A stretch of 10,978 bases of DNA from JAAOZP01 sp038848185 (GTDB lineage: Archaea > Thermoproteota > EX4484-205 > JAAOZP01): assembly GCA_038848185.1 (NCBI GenBank), contig JAWCNV010000033.1:1-10978 (forward strand). The letters are read 5' to 3'. Below are positions 1 to 7,512 of the stretch, in pieces; position 1 is the first letter of the stretch, and every line of letters starts with the position of its first letter. The position numbers were made by a program, and so were the translations under genes. The notes below the pieces were generated by a model. It searched no databases. It was not told where the DNA came from and saw nothing but the letters and a program-made list of their open reading frames with translations.

Positions 1-57
1 GTCGTTTCAAGAGACAGTACCTACTTAGAGACCTATAGTAATTGGGTTCCACCCTAA
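1..57 (+). CDS. Possible C-terminal tail of an upstream plus-strand gene (partial)
   Basis: Reading frame 1 is open from the first base to a TAA at 55-57 and would encode 18 residues ending NWVPP; the other two plus frames hit stops within about 36 bases. A T-rich terminator-like tract follows directly, which fits a gene ending here. Eighteen codons are too few to assign a family, and an open stretch this short can occur by chance, so this is tentative. Confidence 0.3.
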   Translation, partial: VVSRDSTYLETYSNWVPP

Positions 58-60
58 AGT

Positions 61-94
61 CTTTTTTCTTCCTGTTTCTTTTTCCTCTTTTTCT
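61..94 (+). terminator. T-rich archaeal-type terminator
   Basis: This 34-base stretch is almost pure pyrimidine, with repeated T-runs (six Ts, then runs of three to five) on the plus strand. It lies just after the TAA at 55-57 and upstream of the promoter of the next gene. Archaeal RNA polymerase commonly terminates at such U-rich tracts without a hairpin, and I see no strong hairpin. It would end transcription of whatever plus-strand gene lies to the left. Confidence 0.45.
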
Positions 95-136
95 GCTGTG
101 GAGAATGGTTTATTAAGACGAGTATTCGTAAGGAAG

Positions 137-145
137 CTTTAAATC
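137..145 (+). promoter_or_regulatory. Probable TATA box for the glycosidase-like gene
   Basis: The sequence CTTTAAATC, preceded by purine-rich GGAAG (a possible BRE), resembles an archaeal TATA element. Transcription would be expected to start about 25 bases downstream, near 165-170, leaving a short leader before the TTG at 183 or the GTG at 195. The assignment rests on motif and position only. Confidence 0.4.
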
Positions 146-182
146 AATTTACTCAGTAAGGCAGGTTGGAGCGGGAAGGGTT

Positions 183-2804
183 TTGAGGAGTATAGTGGTT
201 GAATGGAAAGACGGTAAGCCTGAGGGTTGTGTGGAAGTAGTGGATGGTGAACTAGAGGGTTTACGCATCGTAAGGGGTCAGGGTTCAGTTGCTGGCGGAA
301 GGTTCGCGTTTACTTCCAACGGGCCTTGTAGGCTGGAAATTATCTTGAAAGAGTGCTGTGTTAATTTAGGTTCGGGTGCTACGATAGTCACTGTTCGTAC
401 AGCCATGAATCCTTTCAGCTTCTTTCTTAGAGATGTGTGTAAGGAGTATCCGATTTTTATTCCGAGTTACGGGGTAATCGTGACTGAGGCGGATGACAAT
501 CGTTCCTATGAGCAGGTTGAGGAGACCATAAGTGCCTTGGGACTGCAAACGAAGCTTAAGCGGATTCAGAGCGAGGATGAAGGAAGTTATGAGGAGGCGG
601 CGGCCAGCATGTTGGATCTTCGCTGCCCAACTTGGTTAGGGTTAAGCAGAGACATGCGGGTCTTTGAGGTTGATTTTCGGGGAGCAAGGTTAAACGGCTT
701 CTGGATTCAACCTATGTTTCACTCTCGCCCAGTCACCCTTCCAGAGTCTAACAATGCTTCTACGGTTTACCAGTTTTTTGTCAGTCGCGGCATCGGCTGC
801 ACTAAAAACGTTACTAGACTCTTAGAAGAAGGTATGCTTCCGATTCTGCACGTAACTGTCTCTGATGAAGATGTAAACTATCATATTACAGCATTCGTTA
901 CGCTTGAGAGAAGCAGGCTTACCCTTGAAAACCTTAGGGGTACACATTTTTTAGTTGCTGATGGGCATGCAGACGGCCACGTTTTCACGGAGGAGCAGGA
1001 GCGGCAGTTTCAAACTCTTCTCCTGCAGGAGATGAAGCAGGATGAGGAGACTGTGCTCTTCGTCCGCGTCGAAGCTGTGAATTCTGCTCCTGCTCCTCGT
1101 TATGCGTGGTTTAAAAGCGTCTTTCCAACGTCGAGTCAGCCTTTAAAATGGTTCTTTGACGGTGACACGGGATTTGGGGTTTATGACACTGGTAGAGTCT
1201 TCTGCGTCTCGAAGATTAATGGGAAGCCTATGCCTCAAGAAGAATTAGCTGTTCTGCTTAAGCCTAAGGGAAAAGCAATATTCGACTTCTATGTTCCTCA
1301 TCGCCCAATTTCTAGAGAACGCGCTGAACAGTTAGCAAGCCAAGACTTTGAAGCTCGCCACATTGAATGCCGTGGGTTCTGGAAACAGAAGCTTGAAACT
1401 GGTGCAGAGATAAAGCTTCCAGAGGGACGGGTTGAAAAAATGGTTAAGGCGGGACTGTTGCATTTGGACATAGTTACTTATGGACTTGAACCTGAAGGCA
1501 CGGTTGCACCCACAATCGGTATATACAGCCCAATCGGTTCGGAGAGCGCGCCAATCATACAATTCATGGATTCAATGGGCTGGCATAACCTAGCCAAACG
1601 GGCTTTAATGTATTTCCTCGACAAACAGCATGAGGATGGATTTATGCAGAACTTCGACGAGTATATGCTTGAAACTGGAGCCGTGTTGTGGAGCATAGGC
1701 GAACATTACCGCTATACGCGTGACGATGCATGGTTGAAACAGATTACGTCGAAACTGCTGAAATCTTGCGAATATATTGTAAATTGGCGTCTCCGGAACA
1801 AAAGAGAGGAGTTGCGTGGAAAAGGGTACGGGATGATTGACGGAAAGGTTGCTGATCCGCCTGATCCTTACCATCAGTTCATGTTGAACGGGTATGCCTA
1901 TCTGGGCTTAAGCCGCGTTGCAGAAATCCTCTGTAAATTGGATCCTGTGCAGGCTGAAAGGCTGCTGCATGAGGCTGAAGAGTTGAAGAGAGATATCCGT
2001 AAGGCTTTGTTCGATGCGATGGCGAAATCCCCTGTTGTGCCACTTGGCGATGGAACTTGGTGTCCTTCCGCTCCTCCTTGGGCAGAGGCTCGTGGTCCAC
2101 TCTCGCTTTACGTCGAGAGGGGAAGATGGTTCTCGCACCTAACCTTTTTCTGCAGGGATTCGCTTCTCGGCCCTCTTCACCTAATCTTCCAAGAGGTTAT
2201 TGATCCAAACGAAGAGGCTGCTGATATGCTGTTAAACTATCATACGGAGCTGATGTACACGAATAACGTAGCCTTCAGCCAGCCATATTACAGTCCACAC
2301 CCATGGGTTCACCTTAGGCGCGGCGAGGTAAAAGCGTTCCTCAAAACCTACTACAATAGTTTTGTTAGCTTGGCTGACCGAGAAACCTTCACTTTCTGGG
2401 AGCATTACCCGGGTGTAGGGAGTTCTCACAAGACTCATGAGGAAGGCTGGTTCCTAATGCAGACGCGATGGATGCTGTGGATGGAGCAAGGTCAAACTCT
2501 TAAGCTGCTTCCAGGAATTCCTAGAAAATGGATGGAGAATGGTAAAAGCATAGAGCTAAACAGGGTTGCCAGCTACTTTGGACCTATATCGCTGAGGGCT
2601 GATTCGAAGCTTGACCAGGGTAAAATTGAAGCGAGGGTAGAATGTTCCTCGGAGTGGCAACCAAGAATTGTTGAATTACGTTTACCTCACCCACATGGTA
2701 AGAAGGCAACCGGGGTTAAAGGCGGAGTCTATGATGCCCAGACTGAAACGGTTAGAATCGAACCCTTTAAAGATAAGGCAGAGGTCGAACTTAGTTTTGA
2801 ATAA
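183..2804 (+). CDS. Cytoplasmic (alpha/alpha)6-barrel glycosidase-like protein
   Basis: This 873-residue protein has no signal peptide or membrane segment, so it probably acts in the cytoplasm. Residues 1-395 look beta-rich, as in N-terminal sandwich domains of six-hairpin glycosidases. Residues about 395-775 carry helical-hairpin signatures such as DSMGWHNLAKRAL, KQHEDGF and DEYMLETGAVLW, and an acidic, aromatic patch FWEHYPGVG...THEEGW (739-756) that is a candidate active-site region. Residues 775-873 resemble the C-terminal sandwich of GH78/GH95-like enzymes (LLPGIPRKWMENGKSI). I infer hydrolysis of an oligosaccharide or glycoside but cannot name the GH family or the catalytic acids. The start is uncertain. 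TTG at 183 is the only start-like codon upstream in the open frame, which is closed by a TAA at 129-131, and it has GGAG 11 bases upstream. GTG at 195 has GAGGAG four bases upstream and is equally plausible. The gene converges on the minus-strand operon and has no obvious link to it. Confidence 0.85.
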   Translation: MRSIVVEWKDGKPEGCVEVVDGELEGLRIVRGQGSVAGGRFAFTSNGPCRLEIILKECCVNLGSGATIVTVRTAMNPFSFFLRDVCKEYPIFIPSYGVIVTEADDNRSYEQVEETISALGLQTKLKRIQSEDEGSYEEAAASMLDLRCPTWLGLSRDMRVFEVDFRGARLNGFWIQPMFHSRPVTLPESNNASTVYQFFVSRGIGCTKNVTRLLEEGMLPILHVTVSDEDVNYHITAFVTLERSRLTLENLRGTHFLVADGHADGHVFTEEQERQFQTLLLQEMKQDEETVLFVRVEAVNSAPAPRYAWFKSVFPTSSQPLKWFFDGDTGFGVYDTGRVFCVSKINGKPMPQEELAVLLKPKGKAIFDFYVPHRPISRERAEQLASQDFEARHIECRGFWKQKLETGAEIKLPEGRVEKMVKAGLLHLDIVTYGLEPEGTVAPTIGIYSPIGSESAPIIQFMDSMGWHNLAKRALMYFLDKQHEDGFMQNFDEYMLETGAVLWSIGEHYRYTRDDAWLKQITSKLLKSCEYIVNWRLRNKREELRGKGYGMIDGKVADPPDPYHQFMLNGYAYLGLSRVAEILCKLDPVQAERLLHEAEELKRDIRKALFDAMAKSPVVPLGDGTWCPSAPPWAEARGPLSLYVERGRWFSHLTFFCRDSLLGPLHLIFQEVIDPNEEAADMLLNYHTELMYTNNVAFSQPYYSPHPWVHLRRGEVKAFLKTYYNSFVSLADRETFTFWEHYPGVGSSHKTHEEGWFLMQTRWMLWMEQGQTLKLLPGIPRKWMENGKSIELNRVASYFGPISLRADSKLDQGKIEARVECSSEWQPRIVELRLPHPHGKKATGVKGGVYDAQTETVRIEPFKDKAEVELSFE

Positions 2805-2887
2805 GTATGGAATGGTTTCGATTACCCGGCTTTGGAACTGTTAAGCTCCACGATGGAATGCTTGCCCACGTAGTGGAAAACCCCGTA

Positions 2888-2902
2888 TTATTCTTTTTCT
2901 AC
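2888..2902 (+). terminator. T-rich terminator for the glycosidase-like gene
   Basis: The 126-base gap between the convergent genes (2805-2930) contains a plus-strand pyrimidine tract with TTCTTTTTCT. It could terminate the plus-strand gene ending at 2804. On the minus strand only a four-T run after GGGG (2875-2884) is visible, so the operon end has no clear terminator within the gap. Confidence 0.3.
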
Positions 2903-2930
2903 TCGGCTTACTGAGATGTTTTCCTATTGT

Positions 2931-3221
2931 TCACGTTTCAGGGTTCCAGATGCATGTGATTGCTTTCTGCTCGCATGCTGTTATGCATGGTGTTCTTTTG
3001 AGCTCTGGCTTGCATGGGGAACAGGTGTACTTGATTCTTTTCCGGTGTTCTTCTAGTACTGCTGCTACAGGCTTGTCCTCGAGGTTGACCATTATTGTTG
3101 TTAGTTCTAGGGCTTTTTGGGGACACTGTTCGACGCATTTGCCGCATCCGTTGCATTTTCCGGTGTCGATAATGATGTAGTATTCTCCTGAGGCGTCGCT
3201 GTATCCGTAGTGAGTTATCAT
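2931..3221 (-). CDS. Alvin-type 2[4Fe-4S] ferredoxin
   Basis: This 96-residue protein has two clusters of four cysteines. The first is C23-x2-C26-x2-C29-x3-C33-P, a classic [4Fe-4S] motif. The second is C67-x2-C70-x8-C79-x3-C83, the extended-loop motif of Allochromatium vinosum-type ferredoxins, the kind known to donate electrons to class I benzoyl-CoA reductases. Its role here is probably as low-potential donor to the two ATPases just upstream in the same operon. The cluster motifs are separated by about 33 residues, longer than in compact ferredoxins, and the second lacks the usual proline after its last cysteine. The gene starts 19 bases after the preceding stop. No strong ribosome site precedes the ATG at 3221; AAGG lies about 15 bases upstream. 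It is the last gene of the cluster. Ferredoxin identity is firm; the partner is inferred from context. Confidence 0.9.
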   Translation of the reverse strand: MITHYGYSDASGEYYIIIDTGKCNGCGKCVEQCPQKALELTTIMVNLEDKPVAAVLEEHRKRIKYTCSPCKPELKRTPCITACEQKAITCIWNPET

Positions 3222-3240
3222 GTTTATCAGATCTGCCTTG

Positions 3241-4149
3241 TCAGGTTGCCTGTGATTTTTCGTATAAGGCTTTGGCGAAGAGGGCGGCTCCGATGGCTCC
3301 GGCGATCATTGGGTCAAGCCCGTTTTCCTTCCAGTTGGGTGCTGGGAGAGGCTTGATGCCTATTATGTTTTCTATTCTCGCCACTATACCAATGTTTTTC
3401 GATTGGCCGCCTGTTATGACAAAATCTTTTTCACAGCCCACTTTATCCAGTAGCCTGCACATTCTGATGGCCATTGCCCGTAGATATGCGGCGAGAACCT
3501 TTTCCTTGGGCCATCCTTTACGCAGTAATCCCATGGCCTCGGTTTTTGCAAAGACTACGCATGTGCAGCTAACAGGGTCAGGTTCCCCGTCAATCTTCAG
3601 TGAAACTTCACCTATTTCCTCAACAGGTATTTTCAACAGGTCGGCGAATACTTCTATGCCTCGCCCTGTGCCGGCTGCGCACTTGTCGTTCATTAGAAAC
3701 GATGTTACTTGGCCTTTTTCGTCGCAACGGATTGCTTTGATATCTTGGCCGCCTACATCCAGTATTGTTCTTACTGTAGGGCCCCATATGTAGTTCGCGC
3801 CTTTCGCATGGCACGCGATTTCGGTGACTGCCTTCTTGGCCATTGGAATATTTACTCTTCCGTAGCCTGTTCCAACAATGTATTGTAGATCATTTAGCTT
3901 TAGCCCAGTTCCCTCAATCGCCCAATCCATTACTTTTTTAGCGCTGTCAGGACTGTTTGACCCTGTTCGCATGACAGCATAAGAGTAGATTTTACCATCC
4001 ACCATGACGACTGCTTTAGAACTCACTGAGCCAACGTCGATCCCGGCGGTGATGAGTTTCGCGTCTTTCAAGTCTTCTCCAGGTAGGGTTGCCCTATATT
4101 CGCGCCATCTCCAGTATTCTGTTTTTTCTTCTTCCCCGTCCGTTTTCAT
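3241..4149 (-). CDS. BadF/BcrA-type ATPase (acyl-CoA reductase activase), BzdQ/BcrA-like
   Basis: This 302-residue protein has the ASKHA ATPase fold of 2-hydroxyacyl-CoA dehydratase activators and benzoyl-CoA reductase electron-activating subunits. Visible motifs are phosphate-1 AGIDVGSVSSKAVV (35-48), GTGYGR (93-98), phosphate-2 DVGGQDIKAI (131-140), cluster loop NDKCAAGTGR (154-163, ligand C157), a second cluster cysteine in SCTCVVFAKTEA (C197, or C195) and adenosine motif ITGGQSKNIG (245-254). The N-terminal EYWRWREY extension and RTGSNSPDSA segment resemble, from memory, the longer ATPase subunit of bzd/bcr-type benzoyl-CoA reductases. A dimer would hold one [4Fe-4S] cluster and couple ATP hydrolysis to electron transfer from ferredoxin to the reductase. 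Its ATG overlaps the stop of the preceding ATPase gene (ATGA), and a strong GGAGGAGG site lies inside that gene's last codons, so synthesis is probably coupled. All catalytic and cluster residues are intact. Confidence 0.93.
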   Translation of the reverse strand: MKTDGEEEKTEYWRWREYRATLPGEDLKDAKLITAGIDVGSVSSKAVVMVDGKIYSYAVMRTGSNSPDSAKKVMDWAIEGTGLKLNDLQYIVGTGYGRVNIPMAKKAVTEIACHAKGANYIWGPTVRTILDVGGQDIKAIRCDEKGQVTSFLMNDKCAAGTGRGIEVFADLLKIPVEEIGEVSLKIDGEPDPVSCTCVVFAKTEAMGLLRKGWPKEKVLAAYLRAMAIRMCRLLDKVGCEKDFVITGGQSKNIGIVARIENIIGIKPLPAPNWKENGLDPMIAGAIGAALFAKALYEKSQAT

Positions 4150-4931
4150 TCTTTTCCTCCTCCGACTCGTTTAGCGGCGTCGAGGGCTGCTCCCAATGCA
4201 CCGGCGAACTCCGGATGCTCCGGTATTAGCAAATCTACCCCCAGCTTTCTTTCTAGTGAAGCGACGAAGCCAATGTCTTTAGCAACTCCTCCAATTAGCA
4301 CTACGCTTGAGCTTATTCCTAGCCTGTAAAGCATTGATGAGATTCTGTCGGCTAAGGCGTCAAATATTGCTCTGGCAATTTCAGGCTTTGACTCTTGGCG
4401 GTGAATCATTGTTATTACGTCAGACTCTCCGAAGATGACGCATGTAGCGTTTATGGGGCTTGCTTTCTCCGCCTTAAGTGATAAGGGGCCCATTTCCTCC
4501 AACTTTACTTCAAGTGCTCTTGCCATTGTTTCAATGAAGGTGCCAGCGCCTGCAGCACACCTCTCGTTTAAGACGAAGCCTAACATTGTTCCTTTCTCAT
4601 CATACCTTACTGCCCGTGCCTCCTCTGCACCTATATCGATCACTGTCCCCGCTGAGGGAAAATAGTAGGCTCCTGCCCTTGCAGCAGCTTTCACCATGTT
4701 TATCTTGCTATCAGAATAAGGAGCCATGTCTGCCCCAGCACCGGTGACTGTTATGTGCTCAACATCACTGCGCGATAACCCTGCTTTCTCCAACGCCTCC
4801 TCGAAGGCCTGCTCAGCCGCCTTAGCTGGCTCAAATCCGGAGAAAGCCTGTCCCCGAGACAAGGTTTTACCGTCCTTTAAGATAACTATTTTAACGCTCT
4901 GGATGCCCATGTCTATTCCGGCGGTTATCAT
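4146..4931 (-). CDS. Second BadF-type ATPase, BzdP/BcrD-like, with variant phosphate-2 motif
   Basis: This 261-residue protein is homologous to its neighbour but clearly different. It has AGIDMGIQSVKIVIL (4-18), VTGAGAD (62-68), cluster loop NERCAAGAGTF (122-132) and NATCVIFGES (161-170), and adenosine motif LIGGVAKDIG (212-221). Its only two cysteines, C125 and C164, are exactly the expected [4Fe-4S] ligands. The usual DIGGQDxK phosphate-2 motif is replaced by DIGAEEARA (99-107), a feature I associate with one of the two ATPase subunits of class I benzoyl-CoA reductases. I therefore infer that it pairs with the 302-residue ATPase as a heterodimer bridged by one cluster. It starts 13 bases after the reductase stop, with GGGTGA about eight bases before its ATG. 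The next gene begins inside its stop codon. A homodimeric activase of its own is possible but less likely. Confidence 0.92.
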   Translation of the reverse strand: MITAGIDMGIQSVKIVILKDGKTLSRGQAFSGFEPAKAAEQAFEEALEKAGLSRSDVEHITVTGAGADMAPYSDSKINMVKAAARAGAYYFPSAGTVIDIGAEEARAVRYDEKGTMLGFVLNERCAAGAGTFIETMARALEVKLEEMGPLSLKAEKASPINATCVIFGESDVITMIHRQESKPEIARAIFDALADRISSMLYRLGISSSVVLIGGVAKDIGFVASLERKLGVDLLIPEHPEFAGALGAALDAAKRVGGGKE

Positions 4932-4944
4932 ACGGCTTCACCCT

Positions 4945-6279
4945 TCATGTTTCAATTCTTGCCTGCAACATCTCTAGAAAAGCCTCAACCCTTGTCTTCA
5001 ATTGCCCGACATCTTCCCTAGTATACTCCGTATCCAAGTAGTATATTGGCGTATTCTTGCGATCCAGGATCCGCTTGATTCTAGCGTACTCCATGGCATA
5101 AAGCATGCAGCCTCGAACCACATGGTAGATTACGCCATTAACCTTGGACTCCTTAATTCTGTCCAGTAGCCAGTTAATTCTATCCTCGTTCCCGTCTTTT
5201 GATGTGAAACAGGGGCATATTGAAGTTAACGTGTATCTTTCAGCCACGGCGTTAAACATATCGTCCATTGTCCATTCGTCAACGCCAACAGGGTCATAGA
5301 GAAGCCGGTCACTTGAGCAAAGCTCATCGGCAACAATGACTCCCTGAGGTTTAGACTCTTCAATTAAGTTTGGAATCTTCCAGCCGTCAGGCCATATCAT
5401 TGGAGTACCAGTAATCATCACTCTGGGGGTATCGGGAGGACATGCCCAGTTCTTTTGGCCAACTCTTTCTTCAAGCTCATTACATAACTCCTCGGTTTTT
5501 TGAGTCCATCTTTTTATGTCATCCCATGCACTGGTTTGGTTTACTAGCATGGCGTCTCTTCCCATTATGACAGGAGAACCTTTTCTGATGTCTTGCATTC
5601 TACGAAAGGCTTTTGACGCTCTTTGCAGAAGCTCTATGGCAGACCTCAGTTTTTCCCTAGTTATCTTGTTTCCTGTCAGATCCTCGATTTTCCCCTTTAA
5701 CACCTTGAATTCTTCGCTCCAGAACGCCATCGATTGTGGAGAGTCTTTGACACGCGGTATGCACATCGTCCAAATCGGCTTATAATCAGATAAGATTTCA
5801 CCCAGTTTCGTCATTCCATCACATGTAAGGGGATTTATCACAGCATCACTTAATTCAAGATATGGAGACAAGCCTATCATTTTTGCGCCAATCGTGGATC
5901 GTATAATTGGGCAAACCTCTACTGGTACGATTCTGTCTCCAAGCTTTGCTGCGTCATACCAGCCTGAATAAACTCGAACTGGGATAGCGTCTGCAGCCAG
6001 AATTAGTTCAATGGGTGCAAACATGCACATGTAGCCAATGACCTTCTTTCCTTCTTCCTTTGCGGCGCGAATCTCCTTTTCACGTTGCCCAAAGAAGTTT
6101 GAAATCTCGTCAAAATACTTCATGGTTTCCGATCGGTTTGCTGTGGTCCTCTTCATCCTCTCAATGTTTTCAGCCGCTATTCTTATGGAAGCGGCTTTAA
6201 TCGAGTTTCTCATGTCCTCAACTTCTTTCGGAGATAATACGGGAATATACTTCATTCCAGTCTCAATTTTACTTGACAT
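4945..6279 (-). CDS. HgdB/BcrB-family double-cubane-type reductase subunit
   Basis: This 444-residue protein belongs to the 2-hydroxyacyl-CoA dehydratase component D / benzoyl-CoA reductase B-C superfamily. Ten cysteines are present; those in family-like contexts are GYMC85MFAP, VEVC123PIIRSTIG, LTC153DGMTKL, DELC321SS, SIC355PC357 and VRGC391MLY. A set of six candidate ligands, with the paired CPxI(K/R)S and CDG motifs, resembles double-cubane-cluster proteins, whose [8Fe-9S] centre is held by six cysteines of one chain. The usual dehydratase subunits have only three cluster ligands each. The C-terminus (YYLDTEYTREDVGQLKTRVEAF) is also typical of this family. It should accept very-low-potential electrons from the ATPases encoded next and reduce a small or CoA-bound substrate, which is unknown. 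No second catalytic subunit is present, so a homodimer is inferred. It starts inside the end of the polyferredoxin gene (11-base overlap) with GGAGG seven bases before the ATG. Confidence 0.9.
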   Translation of the reverse strand: MSSKIETGMKYIPVLSPKEVEDMRNSIKAASIRIAAENIERMKRTTANRSETMKYFDEISNFFGQREKEIRAAKEEGKKVIGYMCMFAPIELILAADAIPVRVYSGWYDAAKLGDRIVPVEVCPIIRSTIGAKMIGLSPYLELSDAVINPLTCDGMTKLGEILSDYKPIWTMCIPRVKDSPQSMAFWSEEFKVLKGKIEDLTGNKITREKLRSAIELLQRASKAFRRMQDIRKGSPVIMGRDAMLVNQTSAWDDIKRWTQKTEELCNELEERVGQKNWACPPDTPRVMITGTPMIWPDGWKIPNLIEESKPQGVIVADELCSSDRLLYDPVGVDEWTMDDMFNAVAERYTLTSICPCFTSKDGNEDRINWLLDRIKESKVNGVIYHVVRGCMLYAMEYARIKRILDRKNTPIYYLDTEYTREDVGQLKTRVEAFLEMLQARIET

Positions 6280-7495
6280 CCTTATTCCTCCCCTTTTCCA
6301 ATGAGTTTAACCAGTTTCTGGATTTGAAAACGGGTTTTCCAGCAACCTCCACTTTCAGGCAACCTTCATAGGGACACATCTCGACACAGCGTAAACAAAG
6401 GATGCATCCGGAGGCAGTTACATCACCGCCTTTTTCTTCATACACTTCGGTGACCTGTGTCGGGCAGACTCTCTTACATATTCCACACTTAGTGCATTTT
6501 TCCTCCACCTTGCTCAGACGAAGAACAGAAACCCATTTAAAAGGAGCAAATCTGTTGAAGACAGCGATTAACCCACCTAAAGGACAAAGGCGACACCAGA
6601 AACGCCTAAATGCAAACGCCCCCACTGTAACCAAAATCAAAACAGTCATGTTAAGTGAAGTAACATAAAATCCAGCTTCATAGAATAATCCTGTTGTCTG
6701 AGAAAAAATGTTCCGCATATCCATGAATCCTAATAGTCCTTCTATTAGAACGCAAAGAGGCCGCATAGGACAGACTGCGCAGAACGGGGCGGTGAAATAT
6801 TTGTAGACGTATTCCCCTGGGCGTGTTCCTGAAACAATCTCTATACCAGTAATGGCCTCTGCACCTAAAACAAAGCTCAAGAGTATAATGAGGAGTATTA
6901 TTATATACCTGAGTTGCCGCAGCCCGTCGTTAAACTTTTCGGAAAGTTTCCGGTACCTTAATTTCCAGTGTTTTCGTAGATACGTGATCGCATCCATATA
7001 AAGTCCAAAGGGACAGACCCATCCACAGAAGAATCGGCCTAAAACAATAGACATGATGATGACTAGGCTGAAGACGATGACTAGTCTTTCAAGACCAGTG
7101 GTAGCGTAGTTTACCCCCCAGCCAGCTCCTGTAGCCCAGAATGGGAACAGGTAGCTTTGAATCTGCCAGATGGCACAGGTTACGGTTCTACCTGACGGAT
7201 AGTAGCATGCCATGGTGGGTACAGACAGCCCGTCTGTAAACGGTGCTCCGAAGATATTTGTGCCAATCAATAGGTCACGCGGCGCGTTACCGATGGGTTG
7301 AGACTCTGGCAATCCGAAGGGACCCATGATTAAGCCGAGAAAAATCACTGGAACTGAGACTATCTGAATAAAAACCCTCAAGTAGCTTATGTTTTTAGTT
7401 TTATCCTTTACGCCTATGATTATTGCCAATATTCCTGCGATTATTATTCCTATTGCGATTGTTGCCTGAAGGATTTCAGTTATAATTTCAATCAA
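6269..7495 (-). CDS. NapH-like membrane polyferredoxin
   Basis: From the TTG start the protein has 408 residues with about five membrane segments (near 9-28, 41-60, 137-156, 197-213 and 278-296). It has a CGWVCP motif (157-162), CAVCPMRPLC (239-248), CRLCP (301-305) and two C-terminal [4Fe-4S] motifs, CTKCGICKRVCP (334-345) and CILCLRCVEMCP (364-375). This combination is typical of NapH/NosR-type proteins that pass electrons between a membrane donor and soluble iron-sulfur partners. The C-terminal ferredoxin domain should face the cytoplasm. Simple topology places C97, C107 and possibly C239-C248 outside. The open frame extends upstream to an ATG at 7594, but that would overlap the previous gene by 82 bases. 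TTG at 7495 has GAGGAG seven bases upstream and begins just before the first membrane helix, so I chose it. A GTG at 7516, forming GTGA with the previous stop, is an alternative. Its likely role is electron supply to the downstream reductase module. Confidence 0.88.
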   Translation of the reverse strand: MIEIITEILQATIAIGIIIAGILAIIIGVKDKTKNISYLRVFIQIVSVPVIFLGLIMGPFGLPESQPIGNAPRDLLIGTNIFGAPFTDGLSVPTMACYYPSGRTVTCAIWQIQSYLFPFWATGAGWGVNYATTGLERLVIVFSLVIIMSIVLGRFFCGWVCPFGLYMDAITYLRKHWKLRYRKLSEKFNDGLRQLRYIIILLIILLSFVLGAEAITGIEIVSGTRPGEYVYKYFTAPFCAVCPMRPLCVLIEGLLGFMDMRNIFSQTTGLFYEAGFYVTSLNMTVLILVTVGAFAFRRFWCRLCPLGGLIAVFNRFAPFKWVSVLRLSKVEEKCTKCGICKRVCPTQVTEVYEEKGGDVTASGCILCLRCVEMCPYEGCLKVEVAGKPVFKSRNWLNSLEKGRNKDVK

Positions 7496-7502
7496 GCCGG
7501 TT

Positions 7503-7508
7503 CTCCTC
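7503..7508 (-). promoter_or_regulatory. Ribosome binding site that decides the polyferredoxin start
   Basis: GAGGAG on the minus strand sits seven bases before TTG at 7495. No comparable site precedes the GTG codons at 7516-7519 or the long ATG at 7594. It is the main reason for placing the start at 7495. Confidence 0.6.
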
Positions 7509-7512
7509 TTTT

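Noticed and set aside
40..60. GGGTTCCACCC resembling a tRNA T-arm
   Set aside because: The stem does not pair over five bases and no acceptor, D-arm or anticodon arm can be found around it.
2807..2914. A 35-codon plus-strand frame (MEWFRLPGFG...) in the convergent gap
   Set aside because: No ribosome site, it runs through the presumed T-rich terminator, and no recognisable motif; likely chance.
3272..3793. A 173-codon plus-strand open frame opposite the ATPase gene
   Set aside because: It is antisense to a gene with intact ATPase and cluster motifs and its translation shows no family signature.
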